In this document: one piece after another, positions 34,568 through 44,731 of the stretch | Layout of the letters: each line of letters opens with the position of its first letter | How positions within the stretch are numbered: position 1 is the stretch's first letter | Program-made: the position numbers and the translations under genes | Origin: Anthoceros angustus | Lineage: Eukaryota > Streptophyta > Anthocerotopsida > Anthocerotales > Anthocerotaceae | Assembly: GCA_010909165.1 (NCBI GenBank) | Contig: VJWM01000016.1 | Coordinates: 496,001 to 560,000 of the forward strand | Length of the DNA stretch: 64,000 nt | Direction of reading: 5' to 3' | Notes under the pieces: model-generated | Database searches by the model: none | Told to the model about the DNA's origin: nothing | Seen by the model: only the letters and a program-made list of their open reading frames with translations

Positions 34568-34804
34568 CTCGGCAACCAAGGGCCACAACAATAACTGCTT
34601 TACACGAAAGTTAGCTTGACATCCATGCTTCACACTCTCTCCTCTCGCAATTTTGCACTTCGCTGTTTGAACACTTAAGAGGCCTTGAGGACTAGATTGC
34701 CGAAAATCCTCGGGCCCATATGAACACCAGTACCTGCCAGAACGTTCAGAACGTACAGTCAGTTCCTCACATGGCAGTATAAGTAAGGCTACCCTAAATC
34801 CCAC
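34568..34804 (-). pseudogene. MULE transposase, N-terminal part
   Basis: The minus-strand ORF contains KHGCQANFRVKQLLLWPLVA, the conserved segment at the end of the N-terminal zinc-binding (FAR1/WRKY-GCM-like) region of MULE transposases. The codon for the next Glu is the target site of the nested gypsy element, and the frame continues in the DNA at 21,640 and below. An upstream exon may lie between 34,910 and 35,150 (minus ORF with NFYKKDSKGPNKLLKP), but I cannot confirm it. Confidence 0.65.
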
Positions 34805-35640
34805 AAGTCACTGTCCTGTTCAGTGAGTGCCACATGTAAGATAAGGTGAAGTGAAGACTACCAGTTAAAGTCAACGGAAAAAAATCAGGATGGTACCTCG
34901 TGTAGGAAAGGGCTGTGTGGACAGACGGTGTTATAGGTTTCAAGAGCTTGTTGGGTCCCTTTGAATCCTTCTTATAGAAATTTGTTGGATGCTCTTTGTT
35001 TGCGCTCATACCGACTACAAAGTCCACCACTCTGTCCATCAAGATGTGAGCAACACGAATCATCCGTGCCCATGTGCCCATTTCGAATGGCTCGAGGAGC
35101 ACACCCACTCCAAACTGCGGTGAAGTATCCGGGTTTAGCAATTGCACCACGAATGGTGTATCCGAGGCCGCTCCTCAAAATTTTTGCACTCGATGCGATC
35201 CATGTACACTAAGCTCAATCAAAGCTGCCCTTGACAAGTAAGATCATCATTAATCGAACCCCTTTGATCGGTAATGGCGAAACTTTGAACATAGCATCGT
35301 GAATTTGGGCAATCGCAGAATGAACATTAGGGTTAATGGTGGTTGCCCGAAGCTAGGTATTGTAGCGTAATTGGCGCATGGTTTACTATCGCGTGATGCC
35401 CGCACCGCCACACCACGCGAAATAGCCTGTTGGTATACACAACGGGTTCAGCTCACGGCCGGAGGATGAGAACTGGTAAGGCCGCGTCGTTGGGCGAAAC
35501 GGAATGGAATGGCTTTTGGCACCAGCCGTAAGGCCTGGCACAACCGTACCGCACGGGCTGTGGCAGGCATTAACTTCCATCGGGTATTGATGTGTAGGCT
35601 GTACAATGGTACAAGTTATTAAGTACCAAGTCCCATGACA
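34805..35640. other. region between MULE and RPF1
   Basis: Contains a minus-strand ORF (34,794-35,150, 118 aa; DRVVDFVVGMSANKE) that might be an upstream MULE exon or a separate gene piece, followed by unassigned sequence. At 35,595-35,645 the phrase ggtacaagttattaagtacc (minus-strand sense of a motif at 60,330-60,352) links this stretch to the repeat block behind the tRNA gene. Confidence 0.35.
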
Positions 35641-35657
35641 CAGAAAAATTGTGTGGA

Positions 35658-37286
35658 CTAAAATACACTTCTTCGTCTTTTCTCCTCCCTTGCGGCGGAC
35701 AATTTCTGATTGGTTTTTCGTAGGAAAAACCTCCGTCGACTCTTGTCCACGTGAGGCTGCCAGAGGAGAGATCCACCAGTTGATGTAGCTGAAAAAAAAG
35801 CAACGCCAGGTGCCCCCAGGCAGTGACAGTGGGCCTCGCGTGTACCTGTGATGCTGGAAGAAAATAAAATCACGTCGATTGTGAGAAGTTACGACCCGTC
35901 GACCCTTGAAATTTGGGTTTTGGGGGCATACAGAAGCAAAAAGCCTGCACTGCCAAAGAAGATCGTCATATACTCGTAGACTTAGCAGTTCATTTGTCAA
36001 GCAATTCCAAGAGAGCTATAAACAAATGAAACCCACACCTGCCAATTCGATGCCCTAGGCGGGTTGTAAAATTGTTTAGAATAAGTTCAGGTATATGACT
36101 AGTTGCTCGCCCATGGCTCTGCATTCTACAGTTCAATCAAAAGTTACCAACTTGACTCCATACGCCAAATGTAGCAAAATGCCAACCCTCCACCAGGTGA
36201 GGCTGCGGCTTACCTTTATTTTCTTGCTGGGCACAAGGTTGGAGATTACAAAGTGGGCAGTAGGGCCATCCGGCAAATTTATAAGAAGCATACCATCTGT
36301 TGAAAACAAAAACACACCGATGAGTTCCACCTGAGCCTATAGTACCCAGAGGATGTTTTCCCAAGGTCTGGAGATATACAAGGCTCTTGGCGATTCTCGA
36401 TGATGACCATGATGCCAGAAAAATCTCGGTTCTTTGCATACTTCACAATCTGGGACACATCACGGAACCACCATAGGCCTGTAAGAAGCATGATATTATG
36501 AAAGGAGGGGGGAAACCTGACGAAAATGTTCACCTGTTTCAATTCATAGCTTCCGCGCTTGTAGCAATGCGCGTGCGGAATGACCTTTAACAGTTCCAAG
36601 ATGAACTTCCGAGTGGGCTGCATTAGAAGCTAACAACATGTGAGCCAAACTGCCTTTCCAGCACCGCGAACACACAGTAACAGTCACACATGAAAACGTC
36701 TGGGCAACAGCATATCATAGTCTCACGTTTGAGCACTCCTTGGAAGTTGTGATAAGCAATCTCGACTCCCGAGCTCGTGACAAATGGGCACTGAGCTCAT
36801 CAGTTGCGTCGTCTGCATGAAGCTGCAAAATCCCTCCTTCAGCCTTCCATTTGGTAGCTAGTCAAATCAAACAAAAATGCAGCCCCCTGAGCTCCCTAAA
36901 TCCTACAACCCACCTCTTCATCATCTGGCAGCGCAATTGTCTCATCTGGCTCCCTAGTGTTCTCAATGGTCCGGGGAATTTGCCTTGACGGAGGCTGCAA
37001 AATCCATACCCATCAGAACACCTTGCAGCGACAGCTGCTATACCCCCAACCCACCGTTCAGCAGCTTGCCGCTTCGCCAAGCTCTTCGGCCTCCTTCTCA
37101 GCAGCCAAGCGCGCCTGCTGAGCCTTCTGCTTATCCCTTTTCTTCGCGGTCTTTAACTTTGCATAAGCAGCAGCTCTCCGATCCTTGTTCCTTGTTCCTA
37201 ATCTGCGAGGGCAGCACAACCTTCTTACCTCTGCTATCATCTCCATCGTCGTCGTCATCCCCACGTTTACGCTTTCCCTCACCCAT
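35658..37286 (-). CDS. RPF1: ribosome production factor 1-like Brix protein (frame disrupted)
   Basis: Nine exons were traced by homology and splice sites: 37,286-37,070; 36,994-36,914; 36,822-36,727; 36,617-36,534; 36,449-36,380; 36,296-36,214; 36,118-36,039; 35,944-35,846; and a last exon below about 35,780. Hallmarks are [80 protein letters not shown] and a final [11 protein letters not shown]. Exons 2-8 join in frame; intron 1 looks GC-AG. Exon 1 ([14 protein letters not shown]) carries a tandem GAACAAG that shifts the frame. Removing one copy gives 70 codons. The segment between HHR and the RRRFF motif is about 40 residues short of the family and out of phase. RPF1 is a nucleolar Brix-domain factor for 27S pre-rRNA processing. 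Whether this copy is functional is uncertain. Confidence 0.85.
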
Positions 37287-37480
37287 GGTTCCAAGCCCAC
37301 AAGGGCGAGGGGGCGAACAGGTTCCTTAGATGAGGAAGGTTTAGGGTAAGCACACAAACGCTAAAGCCCTTGAAATAGGCGAGGAAAGGTCAATTCTTCT
37401 TTTGCTGTGGCTTTGCGCTTTGCGCTCTTCACTTGTGGGCGCATCTCGTATTTTGGGGTTAAAGTGGCAGTCACTCTGCC
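37287..37480. promoter_or_regulatory. divergent RPF1/RPLP0 promoter
   Basis: The start codons of RPF1 (-) and RPLP0 (+) are 555 bases apart. A TTTAGGG telobox-type motif lies at 37,340-37,346, 54 bases upstream of the RPF1 start codon. In plants, teloboxes mark promoters of ribosomal-protein and translation genes. No TATA box is obvious. Co-regulation is inferred from orientation and motif. Confidence 0.55.
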
Positions 37481-37612
37481 CGCCTTGTCCGACCAGGCTC
37501 GGCTTGGCCCCCAGTCTCTTGCAGTTCGTAGCTCGAAGAAATCATCCTTCTTTCGTTTGTCGGTGAAGCGGAGCGTTTGTTTGCTGGAGTTTTTCGGGAT
37601 CCTTCTAACCAG

Positions 37613-37835
37613 GTGTGGTACTGTTTTGATTTCTTGCTCAGCATCCGAAGTTGTTTTCCGAGCATCTTATGCTTGCTTTGTAGCTAAGCCACGCTGTAGA
37701 CACATTTGGCAAACAGGGGAACTCTGAAAGGTACTTCTTAGCCTTCGTTTCCCATGTTAGGAGGACTTACCGGTGTCAGTCATTTCTCTTCGCGACAATC
37801 TTAATGAAGCTAACTGTCAGTACCTTCCATTGCAG
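37613..37835 (+). other. probable 5' UTR intron of RPLP0
   Basis: A donor CCAG|gtgtgg at 37,613 and an acceptor ttccattgcag ending at 37,835 leave only gagca between acceptor and the ATG. Leader introns directly before the start codon are common in plant ribosomal-protein genes. The non-coding first exon would run from about 37,480 to 37,612. Confidence 0.6.
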
Positions 37836-37840
37836 GAGCA

Positions 37841-38803
37841 ATGGGTTTCAAGGGTACCAAGCAGGAGAAGAAACAGGCGTATGACAGGAAGATGTGCGAC
37901 CTGTTGGAGGAATTCAATCAGGTCCTGATTTGTGCTGCCGACAATGTTGGCTCCAATCAGTTGCAGGCCATCAGGAAGGGGTTGAGGCCCGAGTCTGTGG
38001 TGTTGATGGGAAAAAACACGATGATGAAGAGGACCATTCGGATCCACTCTGAGAAGACGGGCAACGAAGCTATCTTGAATTTGATACCCTTGCTGGTGGG
38101 TAACGTTGGTCTGATCTTCACCAAGGGTGATCTGAAGGAGGTGAGGGAGGAGGTTGCCAAGTACAAGGTGGGAGCACCTGCCCGTGTGGGTCTCGTGGCA
38201 CCCATTGATGTGGTGGTTCCTCCGGGGAACACTGGGCTGGATCCCTCCCAGACTTCTTTCTTCCAGGTGCTTAACATTCCCACGAAGATCAACAAGGGAA
38301 CTGTGGAAATCATAGCCCCAGTGGAGCTTATCAAGAAGGGTGATAAGGTCGGGTCTTCTGAGGCTGCCTTGTTGGCTAAATTGGGAATCCGTCCTTTCTC
38401 GTACGGGCTCGTGGTTCAGAGCATCTACGACAATGGGTCGGTGTTCGATCCTGCAGTTTTGGATCTGACAGAAGATGACTTGATGAGCAAGCTTACTGCT
38501 GGAATATCGACAGTGGCAGCACTTTCTCTGGGTCTGAACTACCCGACACTGGCGGCAGCACCACACTTCTTCGTTAACAGTTATAAGAACGTGTTGGCTA
38601 TTGCCATCGAGACAGGCTACTCATTCCCTCAGGCGGAGAAGGTGAAGGAGTACTTGAAGGATCCGAGCAAATTTGCGGTGGCCGCCGCTCCGGTGGAGAC
38701 ATTAGCAGCTGCTGCACCCGCTGCTTCAGCGGCCAAGGAGGAAGAAAAGGCGGAACCCGCTGAAGAGTCGGACGACGACATGGGCTTCAGCCTGTTCGAC
38801 TAG
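37841..38803 (+). CDS. RPLP0: 60S acidic ribosomal stalk protein P0
   Basis: An intact 320-residue ORF starts [17 protein letters not shown], the canonical eukaryotic P0 N-terminus. Residues about 8-105 form the L10-type rRNA-binding domain ([12 protein letters not shown]), followed by the P0-specific insertion ([18 protein letters not shown]) and the helical spine that binds P1/P2 dimers ([14 protein letters not shown]). An Ala/Glu-rich hinge leads to the acidic tail [11 protein letters not shown], which recruits elongation factors to the 60S subunit. Length matches the plant family. The coding region has no intron. It is the best preserved ORF in the window and runs convergent with EMG1, 450 bases from it. 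Confidence 0.98.
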   Translation: MGFKGTKQEKKQAYDRKMCDLLEEFNQVLICAADNVGSNQLQAIRKGLRPESVVLMGKNTMMKRTIRIHSEKTGNEAILNLIPLLVGNVGLIFTKGDLKEVREEVAKYKVGAPARVGLVAPIDVVVPPGNTGLDPSQTSFFQVLNIPTKINKGTVEIIAPVELIKKGDKVGSSEAALLAKLGIRPFSYGLVVQSIYDNGSVFDPAVLDLTEDDLMSKLTAGISTVAALSLGLNYPTLAAAPHFFVNSYKNVLAIAIETGYSFPQAEKVKEYLKDPSKFAVAAAPVETLAAAAPAASAAKEEEKAEPAEESDDDMGFSLFD

Positions 38804-39255
38804 TTTCGCTTCAGCTTGTTCAATCACTTTTTCGGCATGTTGTGACGGCCATTTGATGTTCCCAACTTTCTCATGCTTTGGCCGAAGAATTTTTAGGTCT
38901 CTGATGTAAGAATTTGCTGAAGCGGACTTCCGTACTTCTTATGAGTTTGTTGGACCGCTGTTTCTCCCAGGAAGGTTATTGCACAGCTGAGGTGTTTCAA
39001 TGTAAGTACCTACACGTGATGGGACGTCCTCCGGAAGATAAATATTTTCCTACGATTTAACACGCGTAAGCCACGTTGTGTGCTCATATAATCGTATCAG
39101 AATAGGCGGTGATGCCCGGAAGTTCATCACCGCTATGATGTACAAAGTGAGGCTATTTTCACCCTTGGAAGTAACAACCAACAGTCTCCCGAACGGCTGC
39201 TTGCTCAAGTTCCAAGCCTGAGAGCACACAAAAGAGAGACGTCGTTGCAGCAGGG

Positions 39256-40603
39256 CTATACGATTTTGTATTCTTGCTCTAGGGCGTTGCAGATGCGACC
39301 AAGGCAGCACGCAGCGCTTAATGGGTACTCCGAAACTGCAAGACAGCATTCACTCAGATGATGCACCTTCCTCAATACCCACGCTGGTGAAAGACTGCAG
39401 GACAAGGAATGCATGCAAGCTCCAAGACATTTCATACCTGATACTAGATCATCTATGTAATCAGCTTCAATCTTGCCATGGGCCATTGCTCCCACCTGTA
39501 CTGAGATACTTAGAAGGTTCGACTATGGCATGGCACAAAGAAACCGAAAAGCAGGTTTGTCCGTATCCTCACCACAAAAACTGTAGTGGATTTAAGGCCA
39601 GCTGCTTTGATGTAGTCGCGTAATTGAACAACTTTGGGTGCACTAAACGACATTCCTGTTTCCATCATGTACCAGCAGAGACCATCGGTTGGGCCAAGGC
39701 CAGCAGAGCTCAGCCGCAGATGAGCTTGCCAAACCAATTCCATTGAACTAGCACCCCGCTAATCGCCTGAGACTTTCACAAGGAAACTCAAGCTAAGAGA
39801 CTAGCAATATTGTCAGCATTTTCAAGGACCTACCAACACGACGAGCGCCAACAGGCAGATGTCGTGTAACTGGTTGTTTGACGACTCTCAAAAGCTTGTC
39901 GGGACCATTTGTTGCTCGAATGCTTAGCTTTTCTAACAGTTGTACTGCCGCATGACAAACATCAGTCAGACGACAGCCCTAGCCAGAATGTCAGCAGATA
40001 AGAAAATCACCACCTCACCCTAAAACAAAGCTTACCCATAAGACCACAGAAGCGCTTGAAGGTCCGTGGAATACGAATGTGAGGATTCACCTGAATCAGG
40101 ACATTCTTGTCTGTCTTTACAAACAACCCCTTCAACCGTCCTGCCTTATTCAACGGGCTATCCAGAATAGCCAACAAAGCCTGCTCCCTTCCATTCCAAA
40201 AGCCCCATATCAGTAAGCTGGAAACCCGATGGCTGCAATCTCGCGAAGCTCAATAACCCCTAACTGGGCTCCGAAGCAAGACCTGGTGGACGATGTCTGG
40301 ACGATAATTCGCAGGATCCCGCTTGTGTGCCCGCAGGAACTTGGCATGGTCATCGCAATTCAGAAGCTGATACCCCTGCACACACGAATCACGCAACAAA
40401 TCAGGCATTACCATCCAACGCCTGAGCCCCCTTCACCTCGTCAGCACCAGCAGCCCCCGGCCACATACCTTGCCAACTTTGCCAACTTCCAAGGACGCCT
40501 TTTCCAGCACAAAGATCACACCCCCTTCCTCATCCCCAACTGACGTCCCCGTTCCACTGGGCGCTGGAGTCACAATGTCTATAGTTCCCTCCAATTCCCC
40601 CAT
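39256..40603 (-). CDS. EMG1: 18S rRNA pseudouridine N1-methyltransferase Nep1/EMG1
   Basis: Seven exons join to 234 codons plus stop: 40,603-40,469; 40,375-40,283; 40,180-40,036; 39,944-39,834; 39,655-39,573; 39,495-39,438; 39,335-39,256. All introns are GT-AG and phases fit. Hallmarks of this SPOUT-class enzyme are GGVIFVLEKASLEVGKVGK, CDDHAKFLRAHKRDPANYRP, HIRIPRTFKRFCGLM, VGAMAHGKIEADYIDD (the SAM-binding knot region) and SEYPLSAACCLGRICNALE. The product methylates a pseudouridine of 18S rRNA and helps assemble the small-subunit processome. The N-terminus is short compared with many plant homologues. An upstream ATG at 40,731 opens a 30-codon ORF that could be a uORF or a missed first exon. 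Confidence 0.93.
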
Positions 40604-40762
40604 TTTGAAAGCCGCAGCACGACGTAGAGAACTGTCGATTCAGGAGCATGAATAGAGGCATATATAGCCTCGTTGATGGAGGAGGAAGAATATATTGTAA
40701 ACCACTGGATTGATCGAGTCGTCCTCCGCCATGATAGAAGGCTCCGAGCAGGGGTTTAGGGG

Positions 40763-40789
40763 TTTAGGGTTGAAGACAAGAAACCCTAA
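40763..40789. promoter_or_regulatory. paired teloboxes upstream of EMG1
   Basis: TTTAGGGTT at 40,763-40,771 and AAACCCTAA at 40,781-40,789 face each other 160-190 bases upstream of the EMG1 start codon, with a further tttagggg just before. The plant telobox (AAACCCTAA) is associated with expression of translation-machinery genes in dividing cells. Confidence 0.7.
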
Positions 40790-40879
40790 ACTTCCGTGGA
40801 GAGCTAAAATGTCTTCCCAAGCAATTTTTCCAGTAGCAGCGTTTAGCTTTAATCCTCCTGTCCCAAGCATGTAGCACGT

Positions 40880-41055
40880 CTGCACGCCTTGCCGACCAGC
40901 GTCGGCTTGGCCCCCGGCTCGTTGTGGATCGCAGGGTGTAGGAATATCCTTCTCTCCTTTGTTTGTGAAGCGGAGCGTTTTTCCTTCGCCGGAGCTTTGG
41001 GGTTTCCTCTGAACAGGAGTGGTCCTTGGAGTTCATTGATTTCGTGCTCTGCATG
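40880..41055 (+). repeat. duplicated RPLP0 leader-like segment
   Basis: This stretch matches 37,470-37,690: gcttggcccccggctcg with gcttggcccccagtct, gaagcggagcgtttt with gaagcggagcgtttg, and the splice-donor context aaccaggtgtggt now reads gaacaggagtggt, so the donor GT is lost. It sits divergent from EMG1 exactly as the original sits divergent from RPF1. No P0 coding sequence follows. Confidence 0.75.
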
Positions 41056-41370
41056 TTAATTAGTTTCTTGAGAGTATCTCCTGCCTACTGTGGTGTCATC
41101 AGCCTGCCGCTTTTCGGTGTCATCAGCCCGTCGAAAAAGTGACAGGCTAGTGCTCTTGTGCTATCTGCTATTCTGGGGTTAAAAGCGGCATAATATTCAG
41201 CACCAGCTTTGATGAGCCTTTCACATCAAAGACGACAAGCGAACTGCGAACGGCATGCGACAGTGCGCCTTTAATGCTTTGGCAGATTACAAAAATAGTA
41301 TAACTACGGGCATAGCCGGCCTCACAGCGCCGTAAACCGACGGCACGGTAGCGAAGCGCCTGGTAACTAT

Positions 41371-41505
41371 GACCCTCCGTGATAAGCGGGCCGGGTCGGC
41401 ATGATAAGCGGGCCGGGTCCCGGTGGCCTGGCTTTATGACCCTCCGTGATAAGCGGGCCGGGTCGGCATGATAAGCGGGCCGGGTCCCGGTGGCCTAACC
41501 TAATG
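41371..41505. repeat. 67-bp tandem repeat with internal 17-bp motif
   Basis: gaccctccgtgataagcggg starts at 41,371 and again at 41,438. Each unit contains gataagcgggccgggtc twice, giving four copies of that motif in total. Confidence 0.9.
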
Positions 41506-41551
41506 ACACGATGATATATAATCTCACTGGCTTAGCCATACGGCTATATAA

Positions 41552-41690
41552 GCATGTGGATAGGGTGTGGTCTAGCTTCTGGCCGTGTTCCTTGAGCATG
41601 TGGATAGGGTGTGGTCTAGCTTCTCGCCGTGTTCCTTGAGCATGTGGATAGGGTGTGGTCTAGCTTCTGGCCGTGTTCCTTGTGCAGGGT
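41552..41690. repeat. 44-bp tandem repeat, three copies
   Basis: gcatgtggatagggtgtggt starts at 41,552, 41,596 and 41,640, with a degenerate fourth piece (cagggtgtgctctagctt) after 41,684. Together with the 67-bp array it precedes the Harbinger-like ORF. Confidence 0.93.
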
Positions 41691-42004
41691 GTGCTCTAGC
41701 TTGTGGGCGTGTTTTTTTGCAGATGGTCACTCGCCGTGATGGAGTGTGTTTTTTTTGAGTTGTGTTCTTTAATGACATAAGTCTCCTCATGATAGAGTGT
41801 AGGTTAATGTCTTTTTGGTGTTGAGTTTTAAGGATTATTTTTTCTTATTTTTAGCCTGATTTTTTATTAATATCGTTATGAGTACATTTGCATACTTATG
41901 TCTTCAATTATTACTACAAGCTCATGATTCTATTCCTCCTACTCATGATGAGGATGACAATTTGATGTTATACTCCATGTTTATAGCTGTAATGGTCACA
42001 TTGC

Positions 42005-42403
42005 TTGCGGCTGGAAGTGAAGAGGAGATCATTGAGCGAAGAAAATGCAGTGGAAATTTCCTCGTCAAATCACACTATGGCGGGATGTACACATGAGGCT
42101 TGGCAAGTTAGAAGGGATGAGGTGCAGGATGCTCAATGGCGTTTTGCTTACAGGATGTCGTACCCTAACTTCATGGCTTTAGTTGACCTTTTCAAGCCAT
42201 ACATTGTGCGTGCTGCGTTTAGAGAACCTTTGGAGTTGCACCATGCTATTGCCATGGTTTTGCATCGGCTTGCTAGAGGCCTTCCTCCTCATATTGTTGC
42301 TGACATGTATGGAGTTGGTGCATCTACCGTGGTTCAATATACCTTGTTGGTTACGGAGTACAGTGTGTGTAACAGAAAACAAATCTACACAACAAAAACA
42401 TAG
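42005..42403 (+). pseudogene. PIF/Harbinger-like transposase, N-terminal fragment
   Basis: The ORF contains FAYRMSYPNFMALVDLFKPY, a basic stretch, then LELHHAIAMVLHRLARGLPP and IVADMYGVGASTVVQYT, the helix-turn-helix region found before the DDE_4 domain of PIF/Harbinger (HARBI1-type) transposases. An upstream overlapping frame (41,878-42,096) may supply the true N-terminus. After about 42,360 the match ends abruptly in sequence that also occurs at 45,165, so the DDE domain is missing and the fragment is truncated at a repeat junction. Confidence 0.6.
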
Positions 42404-42889
42404 AATCGTTTAACTATTGCTCGTCCACATTCTAATGCCTTTTCTTTGAGCGCTTTCCTAAAACCGTGGCTATGTAGTTGGTTCTCCCGCATCTGCATTC
42501 TTCATATCATGCTCTAATAGAAGTGTTTGCATCTTCCACGAGTTTTCCATTTTGTGACCTCAATTCGATAGGCCTTGAGCAAAAGCGCTAACCAGAACGA
42601 TGTCCTTGCCCAATCCAGCAGAAGACCTCCGGCGCTTCACTTTTCTACATCGTATACCCTCTTGAGCTTGCTGGTCACTATCGGTATGCCATAAGTTGAG
42701 GATCACGAGTCAGTATGTCCCCATGGCCATGTGCTCTGCCTTCTTCAACGTGAAAAGAAGACCACACACAAGGCGCACGAGGTTAGCAATCTCCACTTAC
42801 AACAAAGGCCTACCCAACCACACAAGAAGGACTCATCTCGGTTTGGCGGACACATCAAAGCAGACCAAGTTGGCGAGACAAGCACTTCA

Positions 42890-43260
42890 AGTTGGCGGGC
42901 ACTCAAAATTGGCAGCCACCTCAAGTTAGGCGAGCACCAAATTGGCAGCCACCTCAAGTTGAGACGGACACTTTCGAGGTGGCGAGCACATAAGATTGTG
43001 CGAGCACATATGCTTAGGCGTGACGGTACTCAAAATTGGCAGCCACCTCAAGTTAGGCGGACACTTTCGGTCGCGGGCACATAAGATTGTCGGGCACACA
43101 TATGCTTGGGCGTGGCGGGCACTCAAAATTGGCAGCCACCTCAAGTTAAGCAAGCACCAAATTGGGCCCACCTCAAGTTAGGCGGGCACACCAAATTGGC
43201 AGCCACCTCAAGTTAGTGACACACACACTCGAGTGGCGGGCACATAAGATTGTGGAGAGT
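42890..43260. repeat. minisatellite of about 35 bp in copy A
   Basis: Repeats of caaaattggcagccacctca followed by agttaggcgggcac, interspersed with gcacataagattgtgcgagc blocks. Further arrays of the same unit lie at 45,660-46,040 and 47,180-47,520. Unit boundaries vary, mainly between ggcgggcac and ggcaggcac. Confidence 0.85.
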
Positions 43261-43469
43261 GCTTGGGCGTGACGCACGGTGGCACCTCTGAACATAAAAA
43301 CTTTGCATCGTCTGAGCTCTGTTACCTAGAGCCGAGGAATCGGTGGTGGAGGTGCTGCTTGCACCACACCATCCACAGTGTGCCATCTAGTGTAGTGCGT
43401 CATGCTCCATCTTGGGCTTGGTTTGTGAAGTGCGTGGTCGAAGGTGGCTGCAGGATCACTGTGCGTTTG

Positions 43470-43770
43470 GAATTCCAGTGAACTTGGGATTGCCCTCACA
43501 AGGCAGCCATCGCCTCGTAGTGCATCCAGTAGAGTTCACTTGGCCCGAGCTTGTCTTGGACTCCTTCTCCTTCACTGTGTTTTTCTTCAAATTCTCCGAC
43601 CACACTTTTTGCCGTCAAGCCAACAATCTTAGAGCTACTCACATCTTAGAGATTTGTGTCCAATGTCTAGTTGCCGAGTTGGCGCTTGAGGTGGACCACT
43701 TGCATCTCGATATATACCTCGATTAAAGTCACGATTGCTTCTTGATCCAAGTGATGACCTCGAGCGTTTT
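43470..43770 (-). pseudogene. trihelix/MYB-SANT-like segment, copy A
   Basis: The nucleotide sequence aligns with 47,670-48,070 (minus), but the frame is broken: VITWIKKQS then stop instead of VITWTEEATVTLIEAYIE. The breaks coincide with CTG-containing codons in the better copy. It is therefore a decayed or mis-assembled duplicate of the gene described at 47.7-48.1 kb. Confidence 0.55.
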
Positions 43771-44139
43771 CTACTTGATCGCATATTCCCTAGCACTCCC
43801 GGACTGACATCATCATCGAATCTTGCTCCATATTTTACGTCACAGGCGACTCCTCTGTACTTGTATTGGTGAAGATATGCAGCTTCCTCCATTGTTCGAG
43901 AGGCCATCGGCACCAAAGCAGGCAAGGCCTTGTCCATGCACCAGCCGGCGGTGGAGCAGGATACCCGAGCGGTGCGAGGATACCGGGTTTTCTACAAAGA
44001 CTCGGTCGTGCGAGGGGACACCCACCTTGTGCATGATGATGAAACTCTAGGCATCAAGAATGACACCACGGCTTGTGAGCGAACCGCAACACCGTAGAAC
44101 TTGTGCCGTCGTATGGAAGTGACCACGACAGTCTGAGAA

Positions 44140-44731
44140 CTCAAAGATGCGGTGGAGGTGCCCGGCAAGGATGGGGAGGGCGTGACCATTATGGCGTTCT
44201 GCGAGGGGTATGGATGTAGCCACTTGTCTTTGGTGTTCAATGGCGATTCTCTGGCTGGTGGCGGCCACTATGTCGAGCCAGGTGAAGTGGCTATTGTTAT
44301 TCATAAGGATGCGGAGAAATCGCCACTTCAAGCATCGGTGTGCCGTGGTGGAGGTGTCGGTGGGCCGGCGTCGGTCTTTGCGTAGAAAAGGTCGAGACTC
44401 AGGAACTTTGAAACGGAAGGGTGCCTCCAATTCCGGGAGACCAGGGCGTCCCAAGAAAGCTTCACAAAGAGATCCAGCGTGGGGTGGTGAGATTTTTGCA
44501 GCAGGTGAAAAAGTTGTGAAAGGTTACTACTATGAGCAGGTGCCTACTGACAAAAGTGCCTACCAGCTACTGGATTCAGGGCCACGTGGTGACCCCATAA
44601 TGCTTGAAGCTGAGACTGTCCTGATCACAAAGTTTCCAATGGTAGCTGCCAATGAGAAGAACAAGAACACTCTGCGACTTTCTTGGCTCTCTGGATATAG
44701 AACATGGTTGGATCAAGTTGTGGCGACATAG
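44140..44731 (+). other. unidentified ORF shared by duplicated blocks
   Basis: A plus-strand frame at 44,395-44,728 reads GRPGRPKKASQRDPAWGGEI (an AT-hook-like GRPKK), then GYYYEQVPTDKSAYQLL and TWLDQVVAT. The counterpart at 48,700-48,985 is frame-broken. No family is assigned. Confidence 0.3.

Noticed and set aside
37817-38566. 249-aa minus-strand ORF opposite RPLP0
   Set aside because: It is the antisense shadow of a highly conserved P0 coding sequence.
41371-41505. Array of gataagcgggccgggtc considered as a CRISPR-like or tRNA-like structure
   Set aside because: Units are directly adjacent with no variable spacers, and no cloverleaf can be formed.
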